Under the pieces are notes generated by a model. It did not search any database. It was given only the letters and a program-made list of their open reading frames with translations, and was not told where the DNA came from. Both the position numbers and the translations under genes were made by a program. From Bacillota bacterium (GTDB taxonomy: Bacteria; Bacillota; Clostridia; Lachnospirales; Lachnospiraceae), in NCBI GenBank assembly GCA_023437715.1, contig JAEZFK010000083.1, positions 62,001 through 126,000 on the forward strand: 64,000 bases of DNA. The letters run 5' to 3'. Every line of letters starts with the position of its first letter. The first letter of the stretch is position 1. This document shows positions 44,275 through 52,941 of this stretch, piece after piece.

Positions 44275-44313
44275 TGTGCATAAAGGCTTAAAGAGTCTTT
44301 GGTGCACATTTTC
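44275..44313 (+). promoter_or_regulatory. hairpin between LivJ-type and LivH-type genes
   Basis: TGTGCA (44275-44280) pairs with TGCACA (44303-44308) and AAAGGCT with AGTCTTT inside it, followed by TTTTCCTTTT: a terminator-like element giving surplus binding protein. Confidence 0.6.
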
Positions 44314-44334
44314 CTTTTGAGAAAGGAAGATCCT

Positions 44335-45225
44335 ATGACATTTTCATTATTCTTTCAAAGCCTGATAAACGGACTGAACCAGGGCGCTATCTATGCTTTG
44401 ATTGCACTTGGCTATACCATGGTGTACGGAATCATCCGCATGATTAACTTTGCTCACGGCGACTTTATCATGATTGGAGCCTATACTTTATTTTATACCA
44501 TTCCTCTGATGATCCATGCAGGAATGCCTGCATGGATCTCCGTTTTCCTTGCTGTGGTCATATGCGCGGCAGTGGGGGTTTTAGTTGAGGTGATTGCCTA
44601 TAAGCCGGTCCGCAAGGCGGGTTCCATGTCAGCCCTTATTACAGCACTTGCCATGAGTCTGTTTCTTGAAAATCTGGCCATGGTTCTCTTTGGTGCAAAG
44701 CCCCATAATGTCCAGAAGATATTTGATTTGCCCTCTGTAAATGTGCTGGGGGTGGCTCTTCCGCTGAATGTTATTTTAACCATCGGTATCGGAGTGGTTA
44801 TGATGGCAGGTCTTCAGATATTCATAAAGAGCACCAAGATGGGGAAAGCCATGCGGGCAGTGCCCCAGGACCGGGATGCCTCCATTCTTGCGGGAATCAA
44901 TGTCAATAAGGTAATTACCATGACCTTTGCCATCGGTTCCGCACTGGCGGCAGTTGCAGCCCTTATGTACTGTGCCAAATATCCCCGGGTCACCAATGAT
45001 ATGGGTTCCATGATGGGACTTAAGGCCTTTATCGCCGCTGTCCTTGGAGGGATCGGAATCATTCCGGGAGCAATGCTCGGAGGGATTCTGGTCGGGCTGA
45101 TTGAGATTTTTGTAAAGCTTTTTGCACCAGGCTGGTATGAGGCGATTACCTATGCCATTCTCATTGTGATTCTTTTGGTGAAGCCGTCCGGCATTCTTGG
45201 CAGGAATGTGGGCGAGAAAGTGTAA
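44335..45225 (+). CDS. branched-chain amino acid-type ABC transporter permease (LivH)
   Basis: 296 residues from the ATG at 44335 (GAAAGGAAG); a GTG at 44299 lies in the preceding hairpin. Hydrophobic helices with the LivH-typical NGLNQGAIYALIALGYTMVY, GIIRMINFAHGDFIMIGAY, MRAVPQDRDASILAGINVNK and AVLGGIGIIPGAMLGG. It forms half of the membrane channel. Confidence 0.94.
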   Translation: MTFSLFFQSLINGLNQGAIYALIALGYTMVYGIIRMINFAHGDFIMIGAYTLFYTIPLMIHAGMPAWISVFLAVVICAAVGVLVEVIAYKPVRKAGSMSALITALAMSLFLENLAMVLFGAKPHNVQKIFDLPSVNVLGVALPLNVILTIGIGVVMMAGLQIFIKSTKMGKAMRAVPQDRDASILAGINVNKVITMTFAIGSALAAVAALMYCAKYPRVTNDMGSMMGLKAFIAAVLGGIGIIPGAMLGGILVGLIEIFVKLFAPGWYEAITYAILIVILLVKPSGILGRNVGEKV

Positions 45226-45236
45226 GGGGGTGAATT

Positions 45237-46253
45237 ATGGAAAAACGGTTTAAGGTTTCTTATTTCTTCAATTTCCTTGGCGTTCTGGCAGTTTTTCTTC
45301 TGCTTGTCCTGGTTTTTGAGAACAATGTTTTCGGCATGTCCACCCAATATATTAAAGGAATCAGCACCACCGCCTGCTATACGATCATTATGGTGGCTTC
45401 CCTAAATCTGGTGGTGGGCTGTATGGGTGAATTTTCCCTCGGCCATGCAGGGTTTGTATCCGTGGGGGCTTATGCCTCAGCCATTGTGTCCAATGGACTT
45501 GCGGGAAAGGGACTGCCGGATATTGCCTTATTCCTGATCGCTCTTCTTGCGGGAGGAATTGCAGCCGGTATGACGGGAGTTCTGGTTGGGATTCCGGCCC
45601 TTCGTTTAAGAGGGGATTATCTTGCAATTGTGACCATTGCCTTTGCTGAGATTATCCGGGTTCTTTTCTGCAATCTTTCCATTACCGGCGGAGGAAAAAC
45701 CATGAGCGGTATTTTAAAGCTTTCCAACTTCTACTGGAGCTTCTGGATCATGGTGATCTGCGTCACCGTCATGTGCATGTATGTGCGCAGCCGTTTTGGC
45801 AGAACGGTGAAAGCCATTCGGGAAGATTACATAGCGGCGTCCGCATCAGGAATCAATGTGACTTATTATAAAGTGCTTACCTTTACCATAGCCGCATTCT
45901 TCGCAGGAATCGGCGGAGGAGTCTATGCCCATTACATGACGGCCATGATTCCTACGAATTTTAACTTCATGTATTCTGCAGAGCTTCTTTCCGAGGTAAT
46001 CATCGGGGGAATCGGCTCCATTACCGGCTCCATTATCGGCGCGGCTTTCCTTTCTTCCCTGCCGGAAATGATGCGCCAGTTCTCTCAGTACCGCATGCTG
46101 GCATACTCTGTGGTATTGGTACTTGTCATGATCTTTAAACCGGGAGGCATCTTCGGGGCATGGGAGTTTTCCCTCATTCGTGTATATGAACGGCTGGCAG
46201 GAAAAAAAGACGGATGGAAAAAGAACCGGAAAAAAACGGAAGGAGGTGTGTAA
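45237..46253 (+). CDS. branched-chain amino acid-type ABC transporter permease (LivM)
   Basis: 338 residues: SLNLVVGCMGEFSLGHAGFV, LRLRGDYLAIVTIAFAEIIR, RTVKAIREDYIAASASGINV and SEVIIGGIGSITGSIIGAAF are LivM signatures. It is the partner of LivH. The 3' end of the gene (from GGAAGGAGG) serves as ribosome site for the next gene. Confidence 0.94.
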   Translation: MEKRFKVSYFFNFLGVLAVFLLLVLVFENNVFGMSTQYIKGISTTACYTIIMVASLNLVVGCMGEFSLGHAGFVSVGAYASAIVSNGLAGKGLPDIALFLIALLAGGIAAGMTGVLVGIPALRLRGDYLAIVTIAFAEIIRVLFCNLSITGGGKTMSGILKLSNFYWSFWIMVICVTVMCMYVRSRFGRTVKAIREDYIAASASGINVTYYKVLTFTIAAFFAGIGGGVYAHYMTAMIPTNFNFMYSAELLSEVIIGGIGSITGSIIGAAFLSSLPEMMRQFSQYRMLAYSVVLVLVMIFKPGGIFGAWEFSLIRVYERLAGKKDGWKKNRKKTEGGV

Positions 46254-46255
46254 AT

Positions 46256-47062
46256 ATGGCAGAGACGAAAAAGTCTATGCCGGTATTAAAGGCACAAAAT
46301 TTGGGAATCCAGTTCGGCGGTTTAAAGGCGGTGGACAGCTTTAATATGGAAATCGGAGAATCGGAGCTGGTAGGGCTGATCGGGCCAAACGGTGCGGGAA
46401 AAACCACGGTGTTCAATCTGATCACCGGCGTTTATAAGCCTACGGAAGGATCTTTTTACTTAAACGGTCAGCGCATGAATGGAAAAAAGACCTATCAGAT
46501 CGTTGAAGCAGGAATTGCAAGAACATTTCAGAATATCCGGTTATTTAAAAAAATGACTGTAATTGACAATGTAAAGGCAGCCATGAGCGCCAAGCTTTCC
46601 TATAACTTATTCCATGCTGTTTTTCGTACGCCGGCTTACTGGAAGCAGGAAGAGGAGCTGACAAAAAGAGCCGTGGAACTGCTTGAGATCGTGCATTTAA
46701 AGGGAAAAGAAGATTATGAAGCAGGAAATCTTCCCTATGGAGAGCAGCGGCGTCTGGAAATAGCCAGGGCTCTGGCTACGGATATGAAGCTCCTTCTTCT
46801 TGATGAACCTGCGGCAGGGATGAATCCTACGGAAACGGAAGAGCTTTTGGAAATTATCAACTACATCCGGGATAAATTCAGGATTTCCGTGCTTCTCATT
46901 GAACATGACATGAGTCTGGTCATGAAGATCTGTGAGCGGATTCAAGTCCTGGATTTCGGCACCACCATTGCTGCCGGAACTCCGGAGGAGATCGCCAATC
47001 ATCCAAAGGTCATTGAAGCCTATCTGGGAAAAGACGATGAGGAGGTAGAGGAAGATGCTTAA
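46256..47062 (+). CDS. branched-chain amino acid-type ABC transporter ATPase (LivG)
   Basis: 268 residues from the ATG at 46256 with AAGGAGG at 46239-46246. Walker A GPNGAGKTT, family segment GIARTFQNIRLFKKMTVIDN, signature LPYGEQRRLEIARAL, Walker B LLLLDEPAAGMN, and switch LLIEHDMSLVM. It energises transport with LivF. Its end overlaps LivF by 8 bp. Confidence 0.95.
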   Translation: MAETKKSMPVLKAQNLGIQFGGLKAVDSFNMEIGESELVGLIGPNGAGKTTVFNLITGVYKPTEGSFYLNGQRMNGKKTYQIVEAGIARTFQNIRLFKKMTVIDNVKAAMSAKLSYNLFHAVFRTPAYWKQEEELTKRAVELLEIVHLKGKEDYEAGNLPYGEQRRLEIARALATDMKLLLLDEPAAGMNPTETEELLEIINYIRDKFRISVLLIEHDMSLVMKICERIQVLDFGTTIAAGTPEEIANHPKVIEAYLGKDDEEVEEDA

Positions 47063-47753
47063 GGTAAAGGATCTGGCAGTATCTTACGGAGCCATTGAAG
47101 CCATTCACGGCGTATCCTTGGAGGTCCATGACGGAGAAATCGTTTCCCTCATCGGAGCCAACGGAGCGGGGAAGACCACCATCTTAAGAACCATTTCAGG
47201 TCTTAAAAAGGCTGACAAGGGAGAAATCAGCTTTGACGGAGCTGATTTGATTAAAACAGAACCCAGCAAGATCATCAATTTAAAGCTGGCACATGTGCCG
47301 GAAGGGCGCCATATTTTTTCCCAGATGACAGTAGAAGAAAATCTGGAAATGGGAGCTTTTACCGATGGAAAAGACATGGCAGCCAATATGGCAGATGTAT
47401 TTGAACGCTTTTCCCGTTTGAAAGAGCGGAAAAAACAGCTGGCAGGAACCTTGTCCGGCGGAGAGCAGCAGATGCTTGCCGTAGGCCGGGCCTTAATGGC
47501 AAAACCCAAAATGATCCTGATGGATGAACCGTCTATGGGACTTTCTCCATTGCTGGTAAAGGAGATATTCTCTATTATCAGAGAGGTGAACAAAAAGGGA
47601 ATTACCATTTTACTGGTGGAGCAGAATGCAAAAATGGCATTATCTGTATCAAACAGGGCATATGTCATGGAAACAGGAAAAATCACCATTGAAGGCAGTG
47701 CCGGAGATTTACTGAAGGATGACAGGGTAAAGAAAGCATATCTTGGACAATAG
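47055..47753 (+). CDS. branched-chain amino acid-type ABC transporter ATPase (LivF)
   Basis: 232 residues: Walker A GANGAGKTT, HVPEGRHIFSQMTVEENLEM typical of LivF, signature LSGGEQQMLAVGRAL, Walker B ILMDEPSMGLSP, and VEQNAKMALSVSNRAYVME. It completes the five-component LIV-type importer. Confidence 0.95.
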   Translation: MLKVKDLAVSYGAIEAIHGVSLEVHDGEIVSLIGANGAGKTTILRTISGLKKADKGEISFDGADLIKTEPSKIINLKLAHVPEGRHIFSQMTVEENLEMGAFTDGKDMAANMADVFERFSRLKERKKQLAGTLSGGEQQMLAVGRALMAKPKMILMDEPSMGLSPLLVKEIFSIIREVNKKGITILLVEQNAKMALSVSNRAYVMETGKITIEGSAGDLLKDDRVKKAYLGQ

Positions 47754-47765
47754 AGGGGTAGGACT

Positions 47766-48428
47766 ATGGATGAGAATAAAAAGTATTTTGCCATTGCCAT
47801 TACCCGTACCTGCGGGAGCGGAGGCGGAAGCTATATCGGGAAGAAACTGGCGGCTGATTACGGGATCGATGTATATGACAGAAAGCTGCTGAGCCTGGCA
47901 TCGGAAGACAGCGGGATCAATGAGGCCATATTTGCAAATGCAGATGAAAACACGAAAAAGACCTTTTTATACCGCGCCTCAAAAAGAGTCTATAACGGTG
48001 AAGTCATTCCAAAGGAAAGCGGCAATTTTTTATCGGATCAGAATCTTTTCAATTATCAGGCAAAGGTTTTGCAGGAGCTTCTTCATCATGAATCCTATGT
48101 CTGCATCGGCCGGGCGGCGGATTTTGTCTTAAAGGATGAACCAAATGTAGTGTCCGTATATCTGGATGCTCCCTATGAATTCCGCTTGAAAAGAGAGATG
48201 GAGCGGCAGGGAATATCCCAGCTGGAGGCTGCAAAGTATATAGACAGACTGGATAAATACAGGAATTCCTATTACGTGTACCATACCGGAAGACCGTGGA
48301 AGAATCCCGAAAATTATGATCTTTGCCTGGATACGGAAAGTCTGGGGCTGGATCATTGTGTGGAATTAATAAAGAAATACGTGGAGCTGAAATTTGGGAT
48401 CAGCGCCAGGGAAAAGGAGATATTATGA
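47766..48428 (+). CDS. cytidylate kinase-like family protein
   Basis: 220 residues. N-terminus FAIAITRTCGSGGGSYIGKK contains the P-loop variant of the cytidylate-kinase-like family (GSGGxxIGK), followed by LAADYGIDVYDRKLLSLASE and CIGRAADFVL, with the lid segment RLKREMERQGISQLEAAKYI. The substrate of these kinases is not known and this one is unlikely to be the essential CMP kinase. It sits inside the operon between the transporter and the aminotransferase and overlaps the latter by 4 bp, so its job is probably tied to this pathway. Confidence 0.8.
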   Translation: MDENKKYFAIAITRTCGSGGGSYIGKKLAADYGIDVYDRKLLSLASEDSGINEAIFANADENTKKTFLYRASKRVYNGEVIPKESGNFLSDQNLFNYQAKVLQELLHHESYVCIGRAADFVLKDEPNVVSVYLDAPYEFRLKREMERQGISQLEAAKYIDRLDKYRNSYYVYHTGRPWKNPENYDLCLDTESLGLDHCVELIKKYVELKFGISAREKEIL

Positions 48429-49282
48429 AAGAGCTTGCTTATTATGATGGAAGGATCGGAACCCCTGAGGAACTTATGGTTCCCTTTCAGGACCGGGTGC
48501 ACTTTTTTGGAGATGGAGTTTATGATGCCACCGTTGGGGGGAATCACAGGGTATATCTTTTAAAGGATCATCTGGACCGTTTTTATTCCAGTGCCAGAGC
48601 CCTGGATATTAAGATTCCCATGGAAAAGGAGGAGCTTGGAAATCTTTTAACTGAGCTTCTTTCCATGGTGGATGGGGACACTCATTTTGTGTACTGGCAG
48701 GTGACAAGAGGGACTGCCCCCAGGGATCATATCTATGATGAGGCAATGCTTGGAAAGCTGTGGGTCATGATAAGACCGAATAAGCTGAAAGATCCGAACG
48801 TGCCCATTCGCCTCATAACAAGGGAAGATACCAGGTTTTTCCACTGCAATATCAAGACCTTAAATCTTCTCCCGTCTGTGATGGCCTCTCAGGAAGCTTT
48901 AAAAGCAGGAGCAACGGAAACTGTTTTACACAGAGGGGATGTGGTTACGGAATGCGCCCACAGCAATGTTTCCATTTTAAAAAGCGGAACCCTTCTTTCC
49001 CATCCCAATGATAATCTGATTCTTCGGGGGATCGCAAAGACCCATATGATTCAGGCCTGCTACAGGCTTGGGATCCAGGTGCTGGAGCGGGCCTTTACCC
49101 TGGAAGAACTGATGGCTGCCGACGAGGTCATCGTGACCTCTTCTTCCAATTTCTGCCTTCATGCAGACTCCATTGACGGAACGCCTGTGGGAGGAAAAGA
49201 TCCGGAAACCTTAAAGAAGATTCAGGATGCTGTTTTGGAAGAATACTTGGAGTATACAGGCAGAAAGAGCATATTTGATTAG
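48425..49282 (+). CDS. class IV aminotransferase, D-amino-acid aminotransferase-like
   Basis: 285 residues from the ATG at 48425 (AAAAGGAGA). Fold-type IV PLP enzyme: MVPFQDRVHFFGDGVYD, YLLKDHLDRFYSSA, YWQVTRGTAPRDHIY with the Arg near the carboxylate site, the PLP Lys in HCNIKTLNLLP, VTECAHSNV and VIVTSSSNFCLHAD. VYWQVTRGT and the HCN-I-K-T-LN segment favour D-amino-acid aminotransferase over BCAT. It would interconvert D-glutamate with 2-oxoglutarate and other D-amino acids. Overlap with the kinase gene suggests translational coupling. Confidence 0.85.
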   Translation: MKELAYYDGRIGTPEELMVPFQDRVHFFGDGVYDATVGGNHRVYLLKDHLDRFYSSARALDIKIPMEKEELGNLLTELLSMVDGDTHFVYWQVTRGTAPRDHIYDEAMLGKLWVMIRPNKLKDPNVPIRLITREDTRFFHCNIKTLNLLPSVMASQEALKAGATETVLHRGDVVTECAHSNVSILKSGTLLSHPNDNLILRGIAKTHMIQACYRLGIQVLERAFTLEELMAADEVIVTSSSNFCLHADSIDGTPVGGKDPETLKKIQDAVLEEYLEYTGRKSIFD

Positions 49283-49288
49283 GAGTGA

Positions 49289-50380
49289 ATGATGGACAGA
49301 GGCGGACTGGAAAAGAGAAATGTGGGAGAAAACCTGGATGCTCTTATGAATTTGGATCCAAGAGGCTATGGGGTGTGCCGGATTCTTTATGCCGGGAGCC
49401 GGGAACAGATGGGGGAGCCTCTCACCATGAGAGCGGCCGAAAAGCTGTGTGAAACGGTAAAGGAAAATGATCTGGTTTATATTCTGACAGGATTTGTACT
49501 GCTGCCTCATAAGAAGCCGGAGATGGATGGAATGGTCAGCTCCATGCTTCTGGCACGGGCACTGGTTATGGCTTTTGGTGCAAAGCCTGTCATCATCTGC
49601 CCGGAGGACTGTGTAAAATCCGTAAAAAAGTGTGCCGGTGTGGTAGGCCTTCATATTTACCAGGATATTGGGGCTGTGAGGGAGCTTCCTCTCAGCATGG
49701 GAGTGATAGCCTTTACAAAAAATCCGGACAGGGCGGAACTTGAAGCAGAAGAGCTGATAAAGGAAGGGCTTCCCGGGGCAGTAATTTCTGTGGAGGCCCC
49801 AGGTTCTAATGAAAACGGTGTTTACCACAATGCAGCCGGAAACAATGTAACGGAGCTGGAAGCGAAAACAGATGTGCTGTGGGAAATACTTCGGAAAAGG
49901 GGAGTCTTAAATATTGCCATCGGTGATCTGGGTAATGAGATCGGTATGGGAGCCATTGCAGACCATATTAAAAAGTACATACCTTTTACTGCTTCCGGAG
50001 AATGCGTGTGTGGCTGCGGAGGCGGAATTCTGGCTGCCAGCAAAGCGGACCATGTGATCACGGCAACCTGCTCTGACTGGGGCTGCTATGGCCTGATTGC
50101 GGCACTGGCTTACTTAAAGCGGGACATGGAAATTCTCCACCGGGAAGAAATGGAAGCAGAGCTGATGAGAGTGGCGTCAAGAACCGGACTGATTGATATG
50201 ACCGGATCTCTCATTCCTGGAATTGACGGGTTCAACACCCGTCTGAATACGGGAATTGTCAGCCTGATGCGCCAGTGTACGGCTTATGCGGTGCGGTATT
50301 CCCATAATTCCGATCACTGGTTTGGCTCTGTACTGGAAAAAGGTTTTTTTGATGAAGGAGACAGGTCATGGTTCAAATAA
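49289..50380 (+). CDS. DUF4392 protein, D-glutamate cyclase C-terminal-domain homologue
   Basis: 363 residues; starts ATGATG with AGGAG upstream. Hallmarks of DUF4392: NDLVYILTGFVLLPHKKPEM with DGMVSSMLLARAL, FGAKPVIICPED, IAIGDLGNEIGMGAI, and CGCGGGILAASKADHVITA with CSDWGCYGL. In human DGLUCY a DUF4392 domain is fused behind a DUF1445 domain, and the enzyme cyclises D-glutamate to 5-oxo-D-proline (established). Here the DUF1445 part is a separate gene at 52122, so the two probably form the cyclase together. Confidence 0.8.
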   Translation: MMDRGGLEKRNVGENLDALMNLDPRGYGVCRILYAGSREQMGEPLTMRAAEKLCETVKENDLVYILTGFVLLPHKKPEMDGMVSSMLLARALVMAFGAKPVIICPEDCVKSVKKCAGVVGLHIYQDIGAVRELPLSMGVIAFTKNPDRAELEAEELIKEGLPGAVISVEAPGSNENGVYHNAAGNNVTELEAKTDVLWEILRKRGVLNIAIGDLGNEIGMGAIADHIKKYIPFTASGECVCGCGGGILAASKADHVITATCSDWGCYGLIAALAYLKRDMEILHREEMEAELMRVASRTGLIDMTGSLIPGIDGFNTRLNTGIVSLMRQCTAYAVRYSHNSDHWFGSVLEKGFFDEGDRSWFK

Positions 50381-51057
50381 AGGCTGTAGGTGACTGCGGT
50401 GTTCTGGCAAAGCTGGGTGATTCCATCAATGAGACGGTAAATTCAAAGGTAATGGAATTAAACCGGAAAATCAATGAGCTTTCGCCCCAGGGGATTCTTG
50501 AGACAGTGCCTGCTTTTTGCTCGGTTCTTGTTTTTTATGATCCTCTGAAAACGGATTTTGACGCTGTATCAAAGCTTCTTTTTCAGCTGTCGGAAGCTCT
50601 GGAGAGCAAAGCAGGGACAGAGGGAAAGCTGGTGGAAATTCCGGTCTGCTACGGAGGAAGCTTCGGACCGGATATTTCCTTTGTCGCGGCCCATGGAAAC
50701 ATCACAGAGGAAGAGGTGATCCGGATTCACTCCGGCAGGGATTACCGCATTTATATGCTGGGCTTTCTTCCGGGCTTCCCCTATCTTGGCGGAATGGATG
50801 AACGCATTGTTACTCCCCGGTTAAAGACGCCCAGAACCCGGATTCCGGCGGGAAGCGTGGGAATCGGAGGAGAGCAGACGGGAATCTATCCCCTTGATTC
50901 TCCGGGAGGCTGGCAATTGATCGGGCGTACGCCTTACCGCCTTTTTAAACCGGAGCAGGCGGGAAGACCTCTTTATGAAGCCGGGGATTCCATTCGCTTT
51001 GTGCCCATCAGCCAGGAGGAATTTGAAGAAATAAGCAGAAAACAGGAAAAGGGGTGA
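50368..51057 (+). CDS. pxpB: 5-oxoprolinase subunit PxpB
   Basis: 229 residues, AHS1/KipI domain: IKAVGDCGVLAKLGDSINET at the start, EIPVCYGGSFGPDISFVAAH, HSGRDYRIYMLGFLPGFPYL and PAGSVGIGGEQTGIYPLDSP. With PxpA and PxpC it hydrolyses 5-oxo-L-proline to glutamate with ATP. It overlaps the DUF4392 gene by 13 bp, a tight coupling of cyclase and oxoprolinase. Confidence 0.93.
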   Translation: MVQIKAVGDCGVLAKLGDSINETVNSKVMELNRKINELSPQGILETVPAFCSVLVFYDPLKTDFDAVSKLLFQLSEALESKAGTEGKLVEIPVCYGGSFGPDISFVAAHGNITEEEVIRIHSGRDYRIYMLGFLPGFPYLGGMDERIVTPRLKTPRTRIPAGSVGIGGEQTGIYPLDSPGGWQLIGRTPYRLFKPEQAGRPLYEAGDSIRFVPISQEEFEEISRKQEKG

Positions 51058-51061
51058 CGGA

Positions 51062-52090
51062 ATGGGATTAGAAATCTTGCGTCCGGGAGCCTTATCCACG
51101 GTTCAGGATAAAGGGAGAAGAGGCTTTTTAAGACAGGGCTTCCAGGAAAGCGGAGCCTGTGACAAGTATTCCATGAAGCTTGCCAACCTTCTGGCCGGAA
51201 ACCTTGAAGAACCGGAAACCGCGGCAGTTATTGAATTTACATTAAAAGGCGGTGAAATCCGTTTCACCTCTGATGAGATCATTGCCCTTGCCGGCGGGGA
51301 TATGAAGCCCTGTATAAACGGAATCCCGGTCCCTATGTTCTCCCCGATTCTGGTTCGTGCAGAAGATATTCTGACCATGGACTTTGCGGTATCAGGTCTC
51401 AGGACCTACCTGGCAGTCTTCGGAGGAATTCAGGTCCCTGCCGTCATGGGAAGCCGTTCCACCAATTTAAAATGCCGCCTGGGAGGCTTAGGGGGAAGGG
51501 CGCTCCTGGAAGGGGATTGTCTGGAGTCGGGAAAAAGCCGGGGGGAGTTCAAAAAAATTAGTAGGAAATTAAGAGGAAATGAGAAGCAGGCAGCCCTGGG
51601 AGAGGGTGAATCATGGCTGTGCCGTTCGTCAACGCCTTACCGCTTTTATGGAAATGACCGTATGGTTCTTTTGCGTGCCGTAATGGGACCTCAGGAAGAG
51701 GCCTTTACAAAGCAGGGACTTGACACCCTGGTCCGGAGTCCTTTCCAGTTAAGCAGGGACTGCGACCGCATGGCCTGCAGGCTGGAGGGAGAGCCCATAG
51801 AAATGAAGAATGGGGCTGATATCATATCCGATGGGATTGCAGAAGGCTCGGTTCAGATTTCATCTGACCGGCTTCCCATGGTTTTGATGGCAGACCATCA
51901 GACAACCGGGGGATATGCAAAAATCGCCACGGTGATCAGCACGGATATCCCTGCACTGGCTCAGTTAAAGCCGGGAGAATGGGCAGCATTCCAATACGTG
52001 ACCCCAGACGAGGCCGTGGCAATTTGCCGGAGGGAGAATGAAAAGCTGAGTAAATTAAAGGAACGGCTTATGAATGCTGTTTACCGGTAA
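51062..52090 (+). CDS. pxpC: 5-oxoprolinase subunit PxpC (AHS2/biotin-dependent carboxyltransferase family)
   Basis: 342 residues: LEILRPGALSTVQDKGRRGF, ESGACDKYSMKLANLLAGN, ALAGGDMKPCINGIPVPMF, GSRSTNLKCRLGGLGGRAL and the C-terminal LPMVLMADHQTTGGYAKIAT with VISTDIPALAQL. The AHS2/KipA domain pairs with AHS1. It starts 4 bp after pxpB. Confidence 0.93.
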   Translation: MGLEILRPGALSTVQDKGRRGFLRQGFQESGACDKYSMKLANLLAGNLEEPETAAVIEFTLKGGEIRFTSDEIIALAGGDMKPCINGIPVPMFSPILVRAEDILTMDFAVSGLRTYLAVFGGIQVPAVMGSRSTNLKCRLGGLGGRALLEGDCLESGKSRGEFKKISRKLRGNEKQAALGEGESWLCRSSTPYRFYGNDRMVLLRAVMGPQEEAFTKQGLDTLVRSPFQLSRDCDRMACRLEGEPIEMKNGADIISDGIAEGSVQISSDRLPMVLMADHQTTGGYAKIATVISTDIPALAQLKPGEWAAFQYVTPDEAVAICRRENEKLSKLKERLMNAVYR

Positions 52091-52121
52091 GCTGCCATAA
52101 GACAGGAAAGAAGGAAATAAT

Positions 52122-52931
52122 ATGGGACTTGAGTACATGGACAGGAAACCAAATGAAGTCCGCCGTCTGATCAGGCAGGGCGTGATCCAGGGGCCGACCA
52201 CCGGAATGTGCGGCGGTTATGCCCAGGGAAATCTTGTGATTCTTCCTGAAGAGCTGGCCTGGGATTTTCTTTTATTCTGCCAGAGGAATCCGAAAGCCTG
52301 CCCTCTCTTAGAGGTATCAGATGCAGGAGGCAGGAGCTTTCCCCTGACAGCAGAGGGGAGTGATATCACAAGGGATATCCCCAGATACCGGCTTTATGAA
52401 CATGGCGTGTGCACCGGTGAATACACTGATGTATCAGAATTGTTTGAAGAGTATCAAAGAACCAGGGGAAGACTGGTGAGCTTTCTCATTGGCTGCAGTT
52501 TTTCTTTTGAAACAGCACTTTTGGAGGCGGGAATACCGGTGAGACAGATTGAAGAGGGAGTTAATGTTCCCATGTTCCATACCAACATTCCCTGCACACC
52601 GGCAGGGGGGTTTTCCGGCACCATGGTGGTAAGCATGAGGCCCATTCCCCACCGTCAGGTTCCCGGGGCTGTTGCCATTACAGCCTCCATGCCAAGAGTT
52701 CATGGGGCGCCTGTTCACATCGGTTATCCCGAAGTCCTCGGTATAAAAGATATTAATAAACCGGATTTCGGAGATCCGGTGACCATATATGACGGGGAGG
52801 TGCCTGTTTTCTGGCCCTGCGGGGTAACCCCACAGGCAGTGGTCATGAACAGCAGGCCGTCTTTTGCTATCACTCATTCTCCGGGACACATGTTTATTAC
52901 GGATTTGAAAAATGCGGAATTAAAAAATTAG
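52122..52931 (+). CDS. DUF1445 protein (putative hydro-lyase / D-glutamate cyclase N-terminal-domain homologue)
   Basis: 269 residues, the normal size of the stand-alone DUF1445 family annotated as putative hydro-lyase. Typical segments: GPTTGMCGGYAQGNLVILP, DITRDIPRYRLYEHG, FLIGCSFSFETALLEAGIPV, VPMFHTNIPC and the C-terminal CGVTPQAVVMNSRPSFAITH with SPGHMFITDL. Together with the DUF4392 gene it reproduces both domains of eukaryotic D-glutamate cyclase. It lies between pxpC and pxpA. Confidence 0.85.
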   Translation: MGLEYMDRKPNEVRRLIRQGVIQGPTTGMCGGYAQGNLVILPEELAWDFLLFCQRNPKACPLLEVSDAGGRSFPLTAEGSDITRDIPRYRLYEHGVCTGEYTDVSELFEEYQRTRGRLVSFLIGCSFSFETALLEAGIPVRQIEEGVNVPMFHTNIPCTPAGGFSGTMVVSMRPIPHRQVPGAVAITASMPRVHGAPVHIGYPEVLGIKDINKPDFGDPVTIYDGEVPVFWPCGVTPQAVVMNSRPSFAITHSPGHMFITDLKNAELKN

Positions 52932-52941
52932 AGGTGAGAAT

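Noticed and set aside
47105..47800. 231-codon open frame opposite the LivF gene
   Set aside because: Antisense shadow of an unmistakable ATPase gene; serine/proline-rich with no family features.
49211..49828. 205-codon open frame opposite the DUF4392 gene
   Set aside because: Antisense to a well-supported gene with better start and operon context.
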